Shown here one piece after another: positions 1-10,141 of a stretch of DNA of 64,000 bases. How positions within the stretch are numbered: position 1 is the stretch's first letter; every line of letters starts with the position of its first letter. The stretch is from Paulinella micropora (lineage: Eukaryota > Cercozoa > Imbricatea > Euglyphida). The notes beneath the pieces were generated by a model, which ran no database searches, had not been told where the DNA came from, and saw only the letters and a list, made by a program, of their open reading frames with translations. The position numbers were made by a program, and so were the translations under genes. The DNA lies in contig BJOX01000298.1 of the NCBI GenBank assembly GCA_009731375.1, positions 548,160 to 612,159 of the forward strand, written 5' to 3'.

Positions 1-1
1 C

Positions 2-91
2 GAGGCGACGAAAGAACGATTTAACTTTTTGTATGTGGATGCGGTTTCTGATGAACTGAGGCAAAATTTTAACTATCGCTTGCGGGACTAA
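2..91 (+). CDS. 3' end of an upstream PLV gene, possibly the packaging ATPase
   Basis: An open frame enters from the left edge and stops with TAA at 89-91; the visible part is 29 residues and includes NFLYVDAVSDELRQNF. The next gene starts 50 bases on, on the same strand. In many PLVs a FtsK/HerA-type packaging ATPase lies close to the protease and capsid genes, so that is a reasonable guess, but no Walker motif is in view. The frame and stop are seen; the identity is inferred from gene order only. Confidence 0.4.
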   Translation, partial: EATKERFNFLYVDAVSDELRQNFNYRLRD

Positions 92-132
92 TTTCAAAAT
101 ATTAAACTAAACTTTCTATTATTTTTTTACAT

Positions 133-140
133 TAATATAC
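133..140 (+). promoter_or_regulatory. PLV promoter-like box TAATATAC
   Basis: TAATATAC lies 1 base before the ATG at 142. It matches boxes before the other genes of this provirus and is probably the core of a viral promoter. Confidence 0.6.
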
Positions 141-141
141 A

Positions 142-1136
142 ATGGTAGTGAAACCAAAAAAGAAACTTAAGCAACGACCGCCGAGGATATACAGAACGAA
201 GGATGGTCGGCCATATATCAAAGTAAAAGGCAAACGAGCATATCTAAACTTTGGAAAGAAGACGAATGACTTATCAACGCTTCAAATTGTTAAGCTATTT
301 ATGAAATATTTAGGCAGGCCGAAGAGGGCTAAGACAAAGAAGGAGGACTTACGAAAGGTTCAAAGCCTGTCGGAGATTGAACAGAACACAAGAACCGCAA
401 TTCAATACCACTTAGACAAACTTAAACAAGAAAAGTATGAAGGTATTGAGGCTATCGATAAAAAGGAAAAGTCAGCACGAGAAGAAGCAGAAGCGGAGAA
501 GAAAAGGCAGGAAAGAAAAGACAAAGCCGATGCTAAGGAAAGAAAAGATGTGTTGGACAGGGAACATAAAAGAGAACTGGCGGAGGCTAAGGAAAGACAG
601 GAAGAAAAGAACCGTGAACTCAGGAAAGAGCAACGACTTATTAAGGAATTACTAACAGAACGGAGAACTAAGCAAGGACTACTAACAGCACCTGTCGAAG
701 AAAAAACGCCAAAAAAACACACTCCAAAATCATCTCCAAGCGGAATAACTGATATAACTGATGAAGTAAACAAGCAAGCAAAAGATTTGGAAGACGAAAA
801 GAGAAAAAGAATCATTGACGCTATGTTTACAGAGGGTATGAGATTACAACGAAAAAATACTGGAAAACCTAAACATAACGCCATAGTATCCAGTCTCATA
901 AAAGCAGGTATTGATATTAAAATTGTAAAACCAAAAGGCAAAAAGAAAAATTATTCAGAGACATTGAAACAATGGTTGTACACTCAAAAATTTACAGAAA
1001 AAATAACTTCTCCTGAGGATGGATGGGACACACTAGATAAACTTCTAAAAGAAAAGAAAACACCACAGACAAAACAACCACCAACCACACCGCTACCCCA
1101 GACACTACCCCCCGATGAGCAGACCCCTAATTCACC
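142..1136 (+). CDS. Lysine-rich N-terminal region, probably joined to the protease behind it
   Basis: The frame opens at ATG 142 directly behind a TAATATAC box and runs into a 10-N gap. Residues about 1-60 are basic (PKKKLKQRPPRIYRTKDGRP). Residues about 100-180 are an almost uninterrupted K/E/R/A stretch that would form a long charged helix or coiled coil. The part before the gap is rich in Pro, Thr and Gln. The sequence after the gap continues with the same Pro/Gln/Thr composition and then becomes the cysteine protease, so a single protein of about 550 residues is likely. The gap hides whether the frame is continuous. I do not recognise this region as a named domain; DNA or capsid-core binding is only suggested by its charge. 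Confidence 0.6.
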
Positions 1137-1146
1137 NNNNNNNNNN
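1137..1146. other. Assembly gap (10 N)
   Basis: The gap interrupts the lysine-rich/protease gene. Unlike the gaps at 9051 and 10132, I see no shared sequence on its two sides. Confidence 0.95.
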
Positions 1147-1797
1147 AATATTTGAGTTGACACAGGGACAAGCACCACCCCCAGAAGTGAAACAACAAGC
1201 ACCCCCAGATGAAGTATCCGCACAAGATACACAACCTACAACAGACACACAATCACCGACTTTAGAAGATGACACTCAGCAAGATGGAACAGCAGGGGCA
1301 GGCTCCGTAGGGAGAGGCTTAATGACGCACGAAATAAATGAGATTATGAAAAAACATAAGTGGTTTCTCGGCACAGTTCCCAGCGACCAGCTCAACACTT
1401 TGAACCCAGGAAGCAGAAAGCGATACGGCTTCATAATGAACTTAGACCGCCATAATCAAGGAGGCTCGCACTGGATAGCAGTTTGGATTTCTTTGAATGG
1501 AGACAGGGCTGTTGAAGTTTATGACCCGCTAGCCGAATATGTGCCGACTGAACTTTTCCAGCAACAAATGAAACAGCTGTTAGATAAAAGCCTGATAGTT
1601 ATTTATTAATGAAGGTCAATCAAGTTAAACAACAAAGTGATACGAGTGATACATGCGGATGGCACTCAATGCGTTTTCTTTTAGAGCGGGCGAAAGGAAC
1701 ACGTTTTAAATTCGCCAGCGGATGGACTGATTTGAAAGAGAAGGAGGCGGAAAAGTTAAAAGCCCAGAACGGCTACGGTTGTGATACTTTTATTTGA
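1147..1797 (+). pseudogene. Adenovirus-type/Ulp1-like cysteine protease, split by a frameshift
   Basis: This is the maturation protease of the PLV/Polinton virion module, expected to process capsid proteins. A Pro/Gln-rich lead is followed by a C48-like core. The His motif GGSHWIAVWI and the following YDPLAEYVP (likely Asp) are in the frame that ends with TAA at 1607-1609. The Gln and Cys motif QQSDTSDTCGWHSM is in another frame, which opens at ATG 1609. Stop and start overlap as TAATG. All four catalytic elements are therefore present but divided between two frames, so the intact enzyme needs one reading-frame change near 1606-1612. A sequencing error, a true lesion or programmed frameshifting cannot be told apart here; other genes of the provirus also carry lesions, so error or decay is more likely. 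The family call is firm. Confidence 0.82.
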
Positions 1798-1825
1798 AGT
1801 AATTAAAAAATAAAAAATATATTTC

Positions 1826-1835
1826 TAATATATAG
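1826..1835 (+). promoter_or_regulatory. PLV promoter-like box TAATATATAG
   Basis: The box is 5 bases before the ATG at 1841, in an A/T-only stretch between protease and penton genes. Confidence 0.6.
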
Positions 1836-1840
1836 TTTTG

Positions 1841-2656
1841 ATGGAGTATAAGGGCGGACGAAGTAGTGGTATCTATTACATAAACAGTAAAAATAGGATA
1901 AACGGCACAGACAGTGATTTCACTCACTCCATTGATATGAAGGGGTTAGACAATCCGACACATTGTAAAATTTTACATATCTATGTGCCGAAATCATATT
2001 ACTCTGTGGCAAGTCCTTACAACACTTTTAGTCTGAGTGAGAATGGCAACGAGACACTCATTACGATACCAGAGGGCAACTATACGATGAACAAGTTAAG
2101 AAATAAGCTGGCCGAGGTGCTAACCGCAGACAGGCCCAACAACTACACATACACAATAACAAGCAACAACACAAACACTGACCCAGAAGACTGTAAGTTA
2201 TTGTTTACAGTTGCTAACAATCCCAATAACATTCAACCGCGGTTTGTATTTGATGACGAAACTCACATCCACGAAGTAATGGGGTTTGAGCGGTCTTCTA
2301 CTTATTTCTTTGTCAATAATAACCTAAGGTCGTCAAATGTCATAATCTTGACGGGTGAAAAAACATTGTATTTACAGTCGGACCTCATTGGCGAAGGCGA
2401 TAACCATGTGCTCCAAGAAATATACACAGCGAATGAAATCCCGTTCGGCTCTGTTATCTACGATGGAAGCGGGTCGGAGTATGGCAAACAGCTATCTACT
2501 AATTCAAACAATGTATTGAGGTTTTACTTAACCGACGAAAACGACCAACCAATAAACCTAAACGGGCTTGGTATTGTAATGACGCTATTAATTTATCGCG
2601 AGACGAATTATTTTAATTTATTTAATTCGTTTTTTAATTTGTTGAAAAACCGTTAA
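1841..2656 (+). CDS. PLV minor capsid (penton) protein
   Basis: The protein of about 271 residues begins MEYKGGRSSGIYYINSKNR. The start of the form IYYINSKNRxxGTDSDFxxxID is the hallmark of the penton-type minor capsid protein of PLVs and virophages. It forms the single jelly-roll pentamers at the icosahedral vertices. I take ATG 1841 as start because it follows the promoter box by 5 bases; a TTG at 1838 in the same frame is less likely. The frame is intact to the stop at 2656, and the major capsid gene follows 83 bases on. It is one of the few unbroken structural genes in the provirus. Confidence 0.88.
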   Translation: MEYKGGRSSGIYYINSKNRINGTDSDFTHSIDMKGLDNPTHCKILHIYVPKSYYSVASPYNTFSLSENGNETLITIPEGNYTMNKLRNKLAEVLTADRPNNYTYTITSNNTNTDPEDCKLLFTVANNPNNIQPRFVFDDETHIHEVMGFERSSTYFFVNNNLRSSNVIILTGEKTLYLQSDLIGEGDNHVLQEIYTANEIPFGSVIYDGSGSEYGKQLSTNSNNVLRFYLTDENDQPINLNGLGIVMTLLIYRETNYFNLFNSFFNLLKNR

Positions 2657-2691
2657 TTAAACAATTATAATTATTTATTTTTTCTCATATT

Positions 2692-2700
2692 ACAATATAG
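2692..2700 (+). promoter_or_regulatory. PLV promoter-like box ACAATATAG
   Basis: This variant of the box lies 39 bases before the major capsid ATG at 2740, implying a longer 5' leader than the other genes have. Confidence 0.45.
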
Positions 2701-2739
2701 TGCCGTTAATTTACAAACTACAAACTTAAAAAAGAAAAA

Positions 2740-4314
2740 ATGCCGTCTCATGTTGGATACGGACAAGAGTTAGACCACCAACCAAAAGAACTGCTGAAGG
2801 GAAAATACGAATTAAACAAACTTACAAGTCGTGAAGGCTCTGCGAATATTACTTTCACCACTGCGGGAGGTAATGAAAGCACCTTTGAAATTCCTACTCG
2901 CCCACTGAACCTTGCTCGTAGTGTGTTGCGATTTACTTACACACCACGAAACCCAGGACAGAACAATGCTAATCGTATCTTTATGGATTGTCTGAGTATG
3001 ATTAGAAGTATTGAATTGCGAAGCCAAAGCGGGCAGTATTTGTGTAATCTTCAACACGTGGGAAATTATACCAAGATGGTTTGGAAACCCGAAATCAGTT
3101 ATGATAAGTATATGTCTTTGGAGAACCACGGGGCTACTGCCAATACTAGTGGGGCATTGCTTCAGAAGTGTAATGTGCTTAATGATGCTACTTTGAATAT
3201 TGCTTCAAGATATTATCCGGCTGCAAGTAATGCTGCCGCTGTCGCTCCTGGGGCTGCTACATTCGGAACTCTACGGATTCAAGATACTAATGGCGGCGAT
3301 AGGAAGGATGAGATAATCGCCGCTATCAATGCCGTCGGTAATAGTGTTAAGACTTTGGTAAATCTCCCGTCCATGAGCGCCCGTCGTCATGATGACCTTT
3401 TGAATAGTTATAACGGAGTAGGAGGCTCGTTTGTTAATGTTGCTTATGAGGAGTCTAAGTATTTTGAAGTCGGAGCAATTCAGGTGCCCGCAGATGCTGT
3501 CAATACCGCAGATAGCACTCCAGTTATCAATGTTAAATTACCTTTGGGAATGATTTTTGGAACTATTTTTGAAATTGATAAAACACTTGGTTTTAATGAA
3601 ATTATGGATATGCGGATTGTTTGGGAAGGAACTAGCAGGACTATGTTTACTGGAACCAGTGCCACTAACATTGCTGAAGGTGCTGCAATTGGTGCTACTG
3701 GTGCTGTTGTTTCAAATTTGAACTTGTTTCTCGCGGTTGAAACAGACCCAAATGTCATCCTTGGAGTTCAAAGCAAAATCGCTGGTGAAGGCTTTAGGTT
3801 TACTATTGAATATCCTATCTCGTGGAAGCACAACCTTGGAAGTGGTAATCAGAACTTTGTAGTAAAAATGAATAGGGCACAGGGTGAAAGAATTCGTCGT
3901 ATCTATACATCCGCTTTTCATAATTCAGAAAGCTCTAAAACTTCTTTTGATAACGACCATAGAAACGACACTAAAATTAGAACTTATTATACTACTATTG
4001 ATGGTAGCAGATGCAGCAATTTGACATTGATACTTCCGATAATGAAGACTATATGATTTTGAAGGATAAGTTGAAGGGAAGTCCTAAACACCGATATCTA
4101 TAAGTACAACTGGTTTCATGTTGATTACTGGGGTAACAACCGCCCACTTCACGAGAAGAATGTTGAAGGTTATGAAAAGTCAGGTCTGAGCCTTGACACT
4201 GAACGACGATATGAATTCTCTTCAACCACTGCTGGAAACAATCTCAATCACTACACTTTTGCCATCCTTCAACAAGATGTAATTATAAAGGGTATCGAAA
4301 TTATTAAGACTTAA
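2740..4314 (+). pseudogene. PLV major capsid protein, two compensating frameshifts near the 3' end
   Basis: This is the double jelly-roll major capsid protein that builds the virion shell. The first frame gives 438 residues starting MPSHVGYGQELDHQPKELLK, with PTRPLNLARSVLRFTYTP and NYTKMVWKPEISYDKYMS, typical of PLV capsids. That frame stops at 4056. Capsid-like coding moves to a second frame at about 4010 (residues MQQFDIDTSDNEDYMILKD), then returns to the first frame after about 4083 (YNWFHVDYWGNN, ending IIKGIEIIKT) and stops at 4312-4314. The full length would be about 524 residues, normal for the family. The two indels cancel, so the damage is confined to about 70 bases. That is typical of sequencing errors, though real decay is possible. 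Confidence 0.87.
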
Positions 4315-4375
4315 CCCCCGCCAGTTAGGTAAGAGGAGGTAATTAATTTTTGAAAGTTAATTTATTTTTTTAAAA

Positions 4376-4383
4376 TAATATAG
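4376..4383 (+). promoter_or_regulatory. PLV promoter-like box TAATATAG
   Basis: The box lies 2 bases before the ATG at 4386, within an A/T-rich intergenic stretch that follows the capsid stop. Confidence 0.6.
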
Positions 4384-4385
4384 GA

Positions 4386-5648
4386 ATGACTACTCACCAG
4401 CGAAATTTAGTCGCTCAAAATCCAGACGGCGACTTCGTAAATGTCAAAGTCGGGTATGACGGACACATTGAAACCAACAATATGAAAACCGCCTTTGGCG
4501 AAGCCCTAACCAGTTCATTAACACCAGTATTACAGGAAATCTTTCCATATACAGTTAATACACGGATATGGACATTAACGGAAACAAAGGCGACCGTTTC
4601 ATTTGATAGGAATATGGCTAAATTAGAAACAGAAGGACAGGCTAATGCTAGTGCGATATTGTCGAGCAAAAAAAGAATAAAATACAGAACGGGTATGGGT
4701 GTCCTGTGTCGCTTTACTGCCTTATGGGAAACAGATGAAACCAAAGATTATCGTTCGTATATCGGAATAGGTGAAAGCGATGCCAACAACGGCTTCTATT
4801 TTTGGAAACAGCAGGATGTAGGAATGAGCATTCTTCATTCTATAGCAGGAGTTGATACATTCATAGGACAAGAAGACTGGGATGACCCATGTGATGGAAC
4901 AGGAGATATACCTTTCTTAGATTGGACGCAGGGAAATGTATTTCAAATTCAATTTCAATATTTGGGCTTTGGTGCTATAAGGTTTTCAATTGAGAACCCA
5001 GAGACTGGAGAATTTCAGCTAGTCCATACTATTAAGTACGCGAATGCTCATACGGGAGTTAGTCTGCGGAATACAACTTTACCCTTTTCCACTGGTATAT
5101 ATAATTCTGGTGTGGATGATGGTGTCCAAATTCTAAAAACTGCTAGTGTCGGTTTGTTTGTTGAAGGCACCAACACTATTAATGCAAGCATATCAAACGA
5201 AGCGGAAGGAGAAAAAAAGGCGAGCACTACTGAAAGTCCAATTCTTAGTAATAGCATAAAAAATAAAACAACTTTTGATGGTGTTGCGACCAATTATTCA
5301 ATCGTTTACCCAACTCTCGTGAGCATATCAAACGAAGACAGTAAAGTAAACATAGTGCGAATTGTAAAAACGACTGGAGCACTTACGGGCCAGAACTTCG
5401 TTGATATTGATGCCAAAACTTCAATAGTATCAAAGGACAACAGTGCGACCGCCCTCGGTGGTGCTGCTGTTAGCGATGTTATTGTTAAACTTTATGTTAA
5501 CGCTACTTCTAGCCAACTTATTGACCTGCGAACTTACGACATACAACTCGCTCCTGGAGAAAATCTAACATTTTTACAAAAGTCTGTATCGACTGTTAAT
5601 AATGGAAGCAATGTGAGTGTTATAGTTAATTTCTTAGAATATCACTGA
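4386..5648 (+). CDS. Probable virion surface or fibre-type protein
   Basis: This intact protein of 420 residues starts MTTHQRNLVAQNPDGDFVNV. The segment VKVGYDGHIETNNMKTAFGE followed by QEIFPYTVNTRIW and a Gly/aromatic-rich beta region is shared, to my knowledge, by surface-type proteins found near capsid genes in PLVs, virophages and large algal viruses. The middle (about residues 90-240) looks like a lectin/concanavalin-like beta sandwich: YRSYIGIGESDANNGFYFW and FQIQFQYLGFGAIRFSIE. The last third is a separate beta-rich segment. There is no signal peptide or membrane span. Position next to the capsid genes and its own promoter box fit a late structural gene. A role in host attachment is inferred, not shown. 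Confidence 0.6.
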   Translation: MTTHQRNLVAQNPDGDFVNVKVGYDGHIETNNMKTAFGEALTSSLTPVLQEIFPYTVNTRIWTLTETKATVSFDRNMAKLETEGQANASAILSSKKRIKYRTGMGVLCRFTALWETDETKDYRSYIGIGESDANNGFYFWKQQDVGMSILHSIAGVDTFIGQEDWDDPCDGTGDIPFLDWTQGNVFQIQFQYLGFGAIRFSIENPETGEFQLVHTIKYANAHTGVSLRNTTLPFSTGIYNSGVDDGVQILKTASVGLFVEGTNTINASISNEAEGEKKASTTESPILSNSIKNKTTFDGVATNYSIVYPTLVSISNEDSKVNIVRIVKTTGALTGQNFVDIDAKTSIVSKDNSATALGGAAVSDVIVKLYVNATSSQLIDLRTYDIQLAPGENLTFLQKSVSTVNNGSNVSVIVNFLEYH

Positions 5649-5746
5649 ACCTTTTGAAAAAGCTTCATACGTTTTTGCAAACGTAGCTTTGCAACCAAAA
5701 CAAAAAAATAAAATAAATAAGTTTTTGAGAAATCTCCACAAAGCTC

Positions 5747-6034
5747 CTACAATTGAAGCTGTTTGACTATTTCTTTTTTTAGCTCAGGATAGTTGTCTAG
5801 AAATGGTTGCTTCGCCATCCATCTTAAGTATTGGGTATCAAATACAACCACATCTGCGACTGTCTTTCCCTTATACTTCCCCATAGGTATCTTTCCTTGT
5901 TCTTGAAGTTTCTTGTTTTCTGATTTGTATTCATTAATGTGTCCGTTAATTACTTGCTTAATTTCTTGTAAAGTAAATGTTCTGTCATTGTTGTTGACAG
6001 ATAACTGTTCAAATTTTTCACAAAGCTTTTGCAT
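5747..6034 (-). CDS. Small DUF3820/exonuclease X C-terminal-like protein
   Basis: This 95-residue protein lies on the opposite strand to its neighbours. Its second half, GKIPMGKYKGKTVADVV followed by TQYLRWMAKQPFL, matches the pattern (M/F)GKYKGxxxxDVxxxDxxYLxWM of the DUF3820 or exodeoxyribonuclease X C-terminal module, often found alone in viruses. The N-terminal half is a charged helix. It ends about 100 bases from the stop of the surface-protein gene (convergent). Its upstream region holds ACTATATAC, a relative of the promoter box. No catalytic exonuclease domain is present, so a binding or accessory role is more likely than nuclease activity. Confidence 0.6.
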   Translation of the reverse strand: MQKLCEKFEQLSVNNNDRTFTLQEIKQVINGHINEYKSENKKLQEQGKIPMGKYKGKTVADVVVFDTQYLRWMAKQPFLDNYPELKKEIVKQLQL

Positions 6035-6054
6035 CGGTGCGTGTAGAGTAGTGA

Positions 6055-6063
6055 GTATATAGT
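6055..6063 (-). promoter_or_regulatory. PLV promoter-like box ACTATATAC
   Basis: The box is read on the minus strand, 20 bases before the ATG at 6034, and is a weaker match to TAATATA(C/G). Confidence 0.35.
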
Positions 6064-6098
6064 AGGGAGTATAAAAAAATAAAAAATTAAATAATTCA

Positions 6099-6106
6099 TA
6101 ATATAC
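6099..6106 (+). promoter_or_regulatory. PLV promoter-like box TAATATAC
   Basis: The box lies 3 bases before the ATG at 6110; the 8-mer is identical to the one at 133. Confidence 0.6.
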
Positions 6107-6109
6107 AAA

Positions 6110-6829
6110 ATGTCAGAGTGGATTGTATTTGTAAAGGCTTACTCCGCTAAACATGGTATAAGCTACGGGGAAGCATTGAAAAAGGCGAGCAAAGAATACA
6201 AACGACAGAGCTCAGCCAAAGGCGGAGCCGTCGCACGTGTGCGACTAAAAGGCGGAAATGCTAGTTTATCAGAGGATGTCTATTTGTCTTCGTCTGAACG
6301 AAAAGGGGTTGACGGATGGAAGCCAGTCGCTAGCAAAGAGAAATCAACGGTGTATGAAAAAGATGGTAAGGTGATTGTAGCATTCAGAGGAAGTGCGGAT
6401 AAGAGGGATTTGCTGACTGACGTCGCTTTAGTAAAGGGAGTATTGAAAAGAACTCCGAGATATAAGCAGAAGTTGGTTAACGAAGTCATAAAGAAATATG
6501 GTAAAGAAAATGTAGAGCTGACGGGACATTCACTAGGTGGCACAATAGCAAAAGACTTAAGCCGACAAACGGGGGTGAAGGCGACTACATACAATAAAGG
6601 CAGTAGCACGAGAGACCTCATTGAAGGAGTAATTGACTGAGTAGCTGTTAGAGTAAACCCGAAAGGGAAGAGGGCGAAGACTGCGAAGCTAACCACGAAC
6701 TACCGAACTAAGTACGACCCTGTGTCGTTGTTAGGAGTGACTGCTGTAAATACTAAGTTAGTTAAACCGACAAAAGGAATACATACAATTAGAAGTTTCA
6801 AAGGTAAAGGCAAAAAAATATATCTATAA
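6110..6829 (+). pseudogene. Lipase (class 3 alpha/beta hydrolase) with an in-frame stop
   Basis: Residues 1-30, MSEWIVFVKAYSAKHGISYG, form a short helical adaptor seen at the start of many PLV and giant-virus proteins. A hydrolase domain follows: VIVAFRGSADKRDLLTD, then the nucleophile elbow VELTGHSLGGTIA, giving the catalytic Ser of GxSxG. The frame is stopped by TGA at 6638-6640 after 176 codons, but the same frame stays open for another 62 codons to TAA at 6827-6829, with sensible sequence (TNYRTKYDPVSLLGV) that would carry the C-terminal part of the fold, where the Asp/His are expected. A CGA-to-TGA change is the simplest cause. The protein may act on host membranes at entry or release. 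It ends 20 bases from the convergent polymerase stop. Confidence 0.75.
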
Positions 6830-9050
6830 AGTTTTTATTGCTTTTTCGTTCAATAACCGAATGGCCTAGTTTCAATCGCATTGTCTACAATACCTATAAT
6901 ATTTCTTTTAGTGTAAGTAAAGCTGAATATTTTTTCTAAGTATTCGCTCGTTATTTTTTTCTGTTGTTTGTCTCTTGTTATCTTGCTGTTCTCTACAATA
7001 ACAACTTTACCAGATTTTTCAATTCGTTTAGCAATCAATTTTTCTTCCTGAGTTTTAAGCAACTCTAACAATTCATTCTTGCCGTTCTCAATAAGGTCTC
7101 TGTTTTTGATACCAAGCCCACAACTAATGACACTTAACATATTTGGTAAATTTAATGATTTATTGTTTTCATAATTCATACTAAAGCCTTTGACTTTCAT
7201 ACTTGCTTTGCCGTTATCTAAGACATATCCATAACACTTTGGTCCGCCTCCGATAAATGTCATAATCTTTGCTCCGTGTAGTTCGTCCGTCCATTCGCCT
7301 AACAACTTACCCGTTTTCACATCTGTTTCGCCTTCTGTTGTGTATATGACACTGTCCGTATCGTGGTATAGAATTCGGTTGCCTAGTTTGTCCATCATCT
7401 CATATAATCTAATCCTTGCGTGGCAAGTCGTAAATAAAGCAACTACAATATTTGTTTTCACGGGGTCGCTTACCGCATCTTGTTTAAGGTCATAACTCGC
7501 TTCTATTATTTTGTCGTTAATAATGTTTATGTTTATGTTATCGACTGACTTATCGCTCATTGACTTGTATAAGGTATCTTTGTCTTTTATCATTTTGTTT
7601 TGAGTTTTGTTTTGCTTTTCACCAAACTTGCCCCACAGGCTATTCAAGCACAACTTAGCAACCGCTCGCCTTCCGGGGTTTTCTTCTATTTTTTTTTGTC
7701 CATCTTAATACCCATCTTGACTTCCATGCTGTCAATGTAGTTTCTTTTTTGTTCCTGTGTAATACATCCATCTGGATATCCGCTTGACTCTTGTTTAACC
7801 TTTAAGAAAGTTTTTATGTAATCTTTGAATAGGCTACTGCTCTGCTCCTTCCAGTGCCATACCTCATATACCTTAATTAGCTTGTAGCCTTTGTCTAAGG
7901 CCTTGTAAATTTCAGGAGTTGCCCAAGTGCCTGTTATTGCTCGCTCGTTATCGGTGTGCTCACATTCATCCTTTTGTTCGGTCATTCCGCACTTGTCGCA
8001 TAAGTAATACATTAGTTTTCCTCTATCCGCCTTAGGTAAAACGGGATGGAGTAATTTTCTGGGCGGTAGCATCTTAACCTTAGACACTCCGAAATATTCT
8101 CTGTTTATGATTTTGTTTTTCATATCTTTTCTGTCGTCATCATTGTTCGGTCTAATGATTTCGTGGTGTCCGCTAGGGTAAAGGTCGTAAAACATAACGG
8201 TCGGATACAGAGAGCATATGTCAACGTATTTCGCGTATTCGTTGTCGTGTCGTGCTTTCCAATACAATTTTAGAGCATCCGTTCTACCTCCAAACATTGC
8301 TTCTCGCGGGTTCAGTCCTTCTTGTTCCGTAATTCGTTCATTAGTATCTTCCGCTAGGCTTTCACTCGTTTTCATTAATCTCCATTCACATTCCCAGATA
8401 GTTCCTAGTTTGCTGACTTGTTTGCTTAGTTCTTGCCTTGTATAGTTCGCCCATCGTCTTGTTCTTCTTAGTATTAATTGTATTACCATTAAAGCACTTT
8501 GGACATCCGTGCCAGAGACAGCCGTGAAATTCGTAAGCGGTTTTAGTCTTTTCATCCCAGCCATCTACGTAAGCGTTTGATTGTCCTAAGTTAAACATCT
8601 TTTCGCCACCATTGAAAGCATGTTTGATATCCGTTTGGTCTAACCTGCTTCTGTAAGCTATCCATTCAACACAAGCCCGAGAGGTAATCCTGTTTTGCTT
8701 TTCCGCCTTCAACAAAGCCATTGAATTCTCTGGCATAAACTTAGCCCGATACAAAGCCATAACACAACTCGCAATAGTTGTATATTGAAACGGGTCAATA
8801 CCGAATTCTAGAAACTGCTTTCTAAAATCCATACATCCCCTTCTCAATATGTCAACATCGCTATGACAGTATTCCGCAATTTCCTATCAAATGTGTTGTT
8901 TCTTTGGCTTTCATACCATTCTAAGAATTCCGCTCTTTTCTTATCTTTCATCGTGTCGTAGCCGTAGTGCTTCTTATGAGGCATAACACCAACATAATTT
9001 TTATTCTTGTCCGTATTGAAGAAGTGAGGGAAGAAGCCCTTTTTAAGTTC

Positions 9051-9060
9051 NNNNNNNNNN
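9051..9060. other. Assembly gap (10 N) between duplicated 39-base ends
   Basis: Bases 9012-9050 and 9061-9099 are the same 39 bases with one mismatch in a C/T homopolymer region. The two contig ends overlap and should have been merged. Confidence 0.9.
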
Positions 9061-10131
9061 CGTATTGAAGAAGTGAGGGAAGAAGCCTTTTTTAAGTTCG
9101 TTCAATCCGAATGTCTTAGGAAAGTCTGACAACGGCATCGTGAGGAAACTCAAACTATCAATGAAGCGGTATTTCTTCAAAGTCATCATCATTATCTTAC
9201 CACCCTGATATATGACGAATGGAGCCTGTCCGTTATCTACCAACCATTTAAGAATAAACTGACAATCATATCCGCGACTGTTATGAGCAATGAATGTAAA
9301 GCCGTTGTGCTTAGGTTCAAAAGCCCACTTACAGAAATCACGAATGGTCTTATGTATGACGGGTGGTTCCTTAGCATCGTAATACTGACTTTCCGAATGA
9401 TTAACAATGTGCTCCCCAGTATCCTGTGTCGCTTCAAAGTCAAAGAATATGTATTTCTCTGAAAAAGGTAATATGTCTTTCTTCACGATTTCACATTGGT
9501 GTTCAAGTGGTTTCAGTTCCTTACAATTACGGCATTTCGCATAACCGCATTTGTGTTCGTCTTTCTTCCTGTAATTAAGTCCGCACGAAAGACATTTCGC
9601 TTTGATATCGCAGTTCGTCTTCTTGTGGTTATTGAAACAGATCGTATTTGGAAACTTTCTATTACACGAATAGCAATCAGTCCAATTGCTTTTATCGTTA
9701 ATACCCTTATAGTCTTTGGTTTCGCAGATATTACATTTAGATTCGCAGGCGTGCCTTTCCATATAACCCCTTAAACATAACTCACAGAAATTCTTTTTAC
9801 TTACCATAGACTTCATATTGGTTATGGCATCGTAGTGGTTCTCTGTCTTAAGTATGTAAAGGTTCGTAAGTCGCTCGCCCTTTTCATTAAGCAGGTCCGT
9901 CTTATAAACAATCTTGTCAGGAAATTCAACGATAACCAGATTGTATTTAATGTAGCTAGCAAAAGTTTTAATTTCAGGAATACCGCACACATCCTGAATG
10001 ACTTTCGCATCTTCGTGCAACTTAATTGCCATCTCCTCCTGTATCTTTCGGCCCATCCTTATTACTTTGAATTTTTCGTGTTTTTCTTTTTTTGCTTTTA
10101 CTACAACAATGCTCTTGCTAAGCATATGTTG

Positions 10132-10141
10132 NNNNNNNNNN
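10132..10141. other. Assembly gap (10 N) between duplicated 22-base ends
   Basis: Bases 10110-10131 and 10142-10163 are identical. Merging them puts the N-terminal segment of the polymerase in frame with the rest. Confidence 0.92.

Noticed and set aside
402-941. 179-codon frame antisense to the lysine-rich PLV gene
   Set aside because: Shadow of the sense gene: Ser/Phe/Leu composition mirrors AAG/GAA codons on the other strand, and it has no promoter box.
6638-6640. TGA in the lipase read as selenocysteine or a reassigned codon
   Set aside because: No other PLV gene here needs TGA read-through, the penton and surface genes end normally, and no hairpin-like element was recognised after the stop; a simple C-to-T change explains it.
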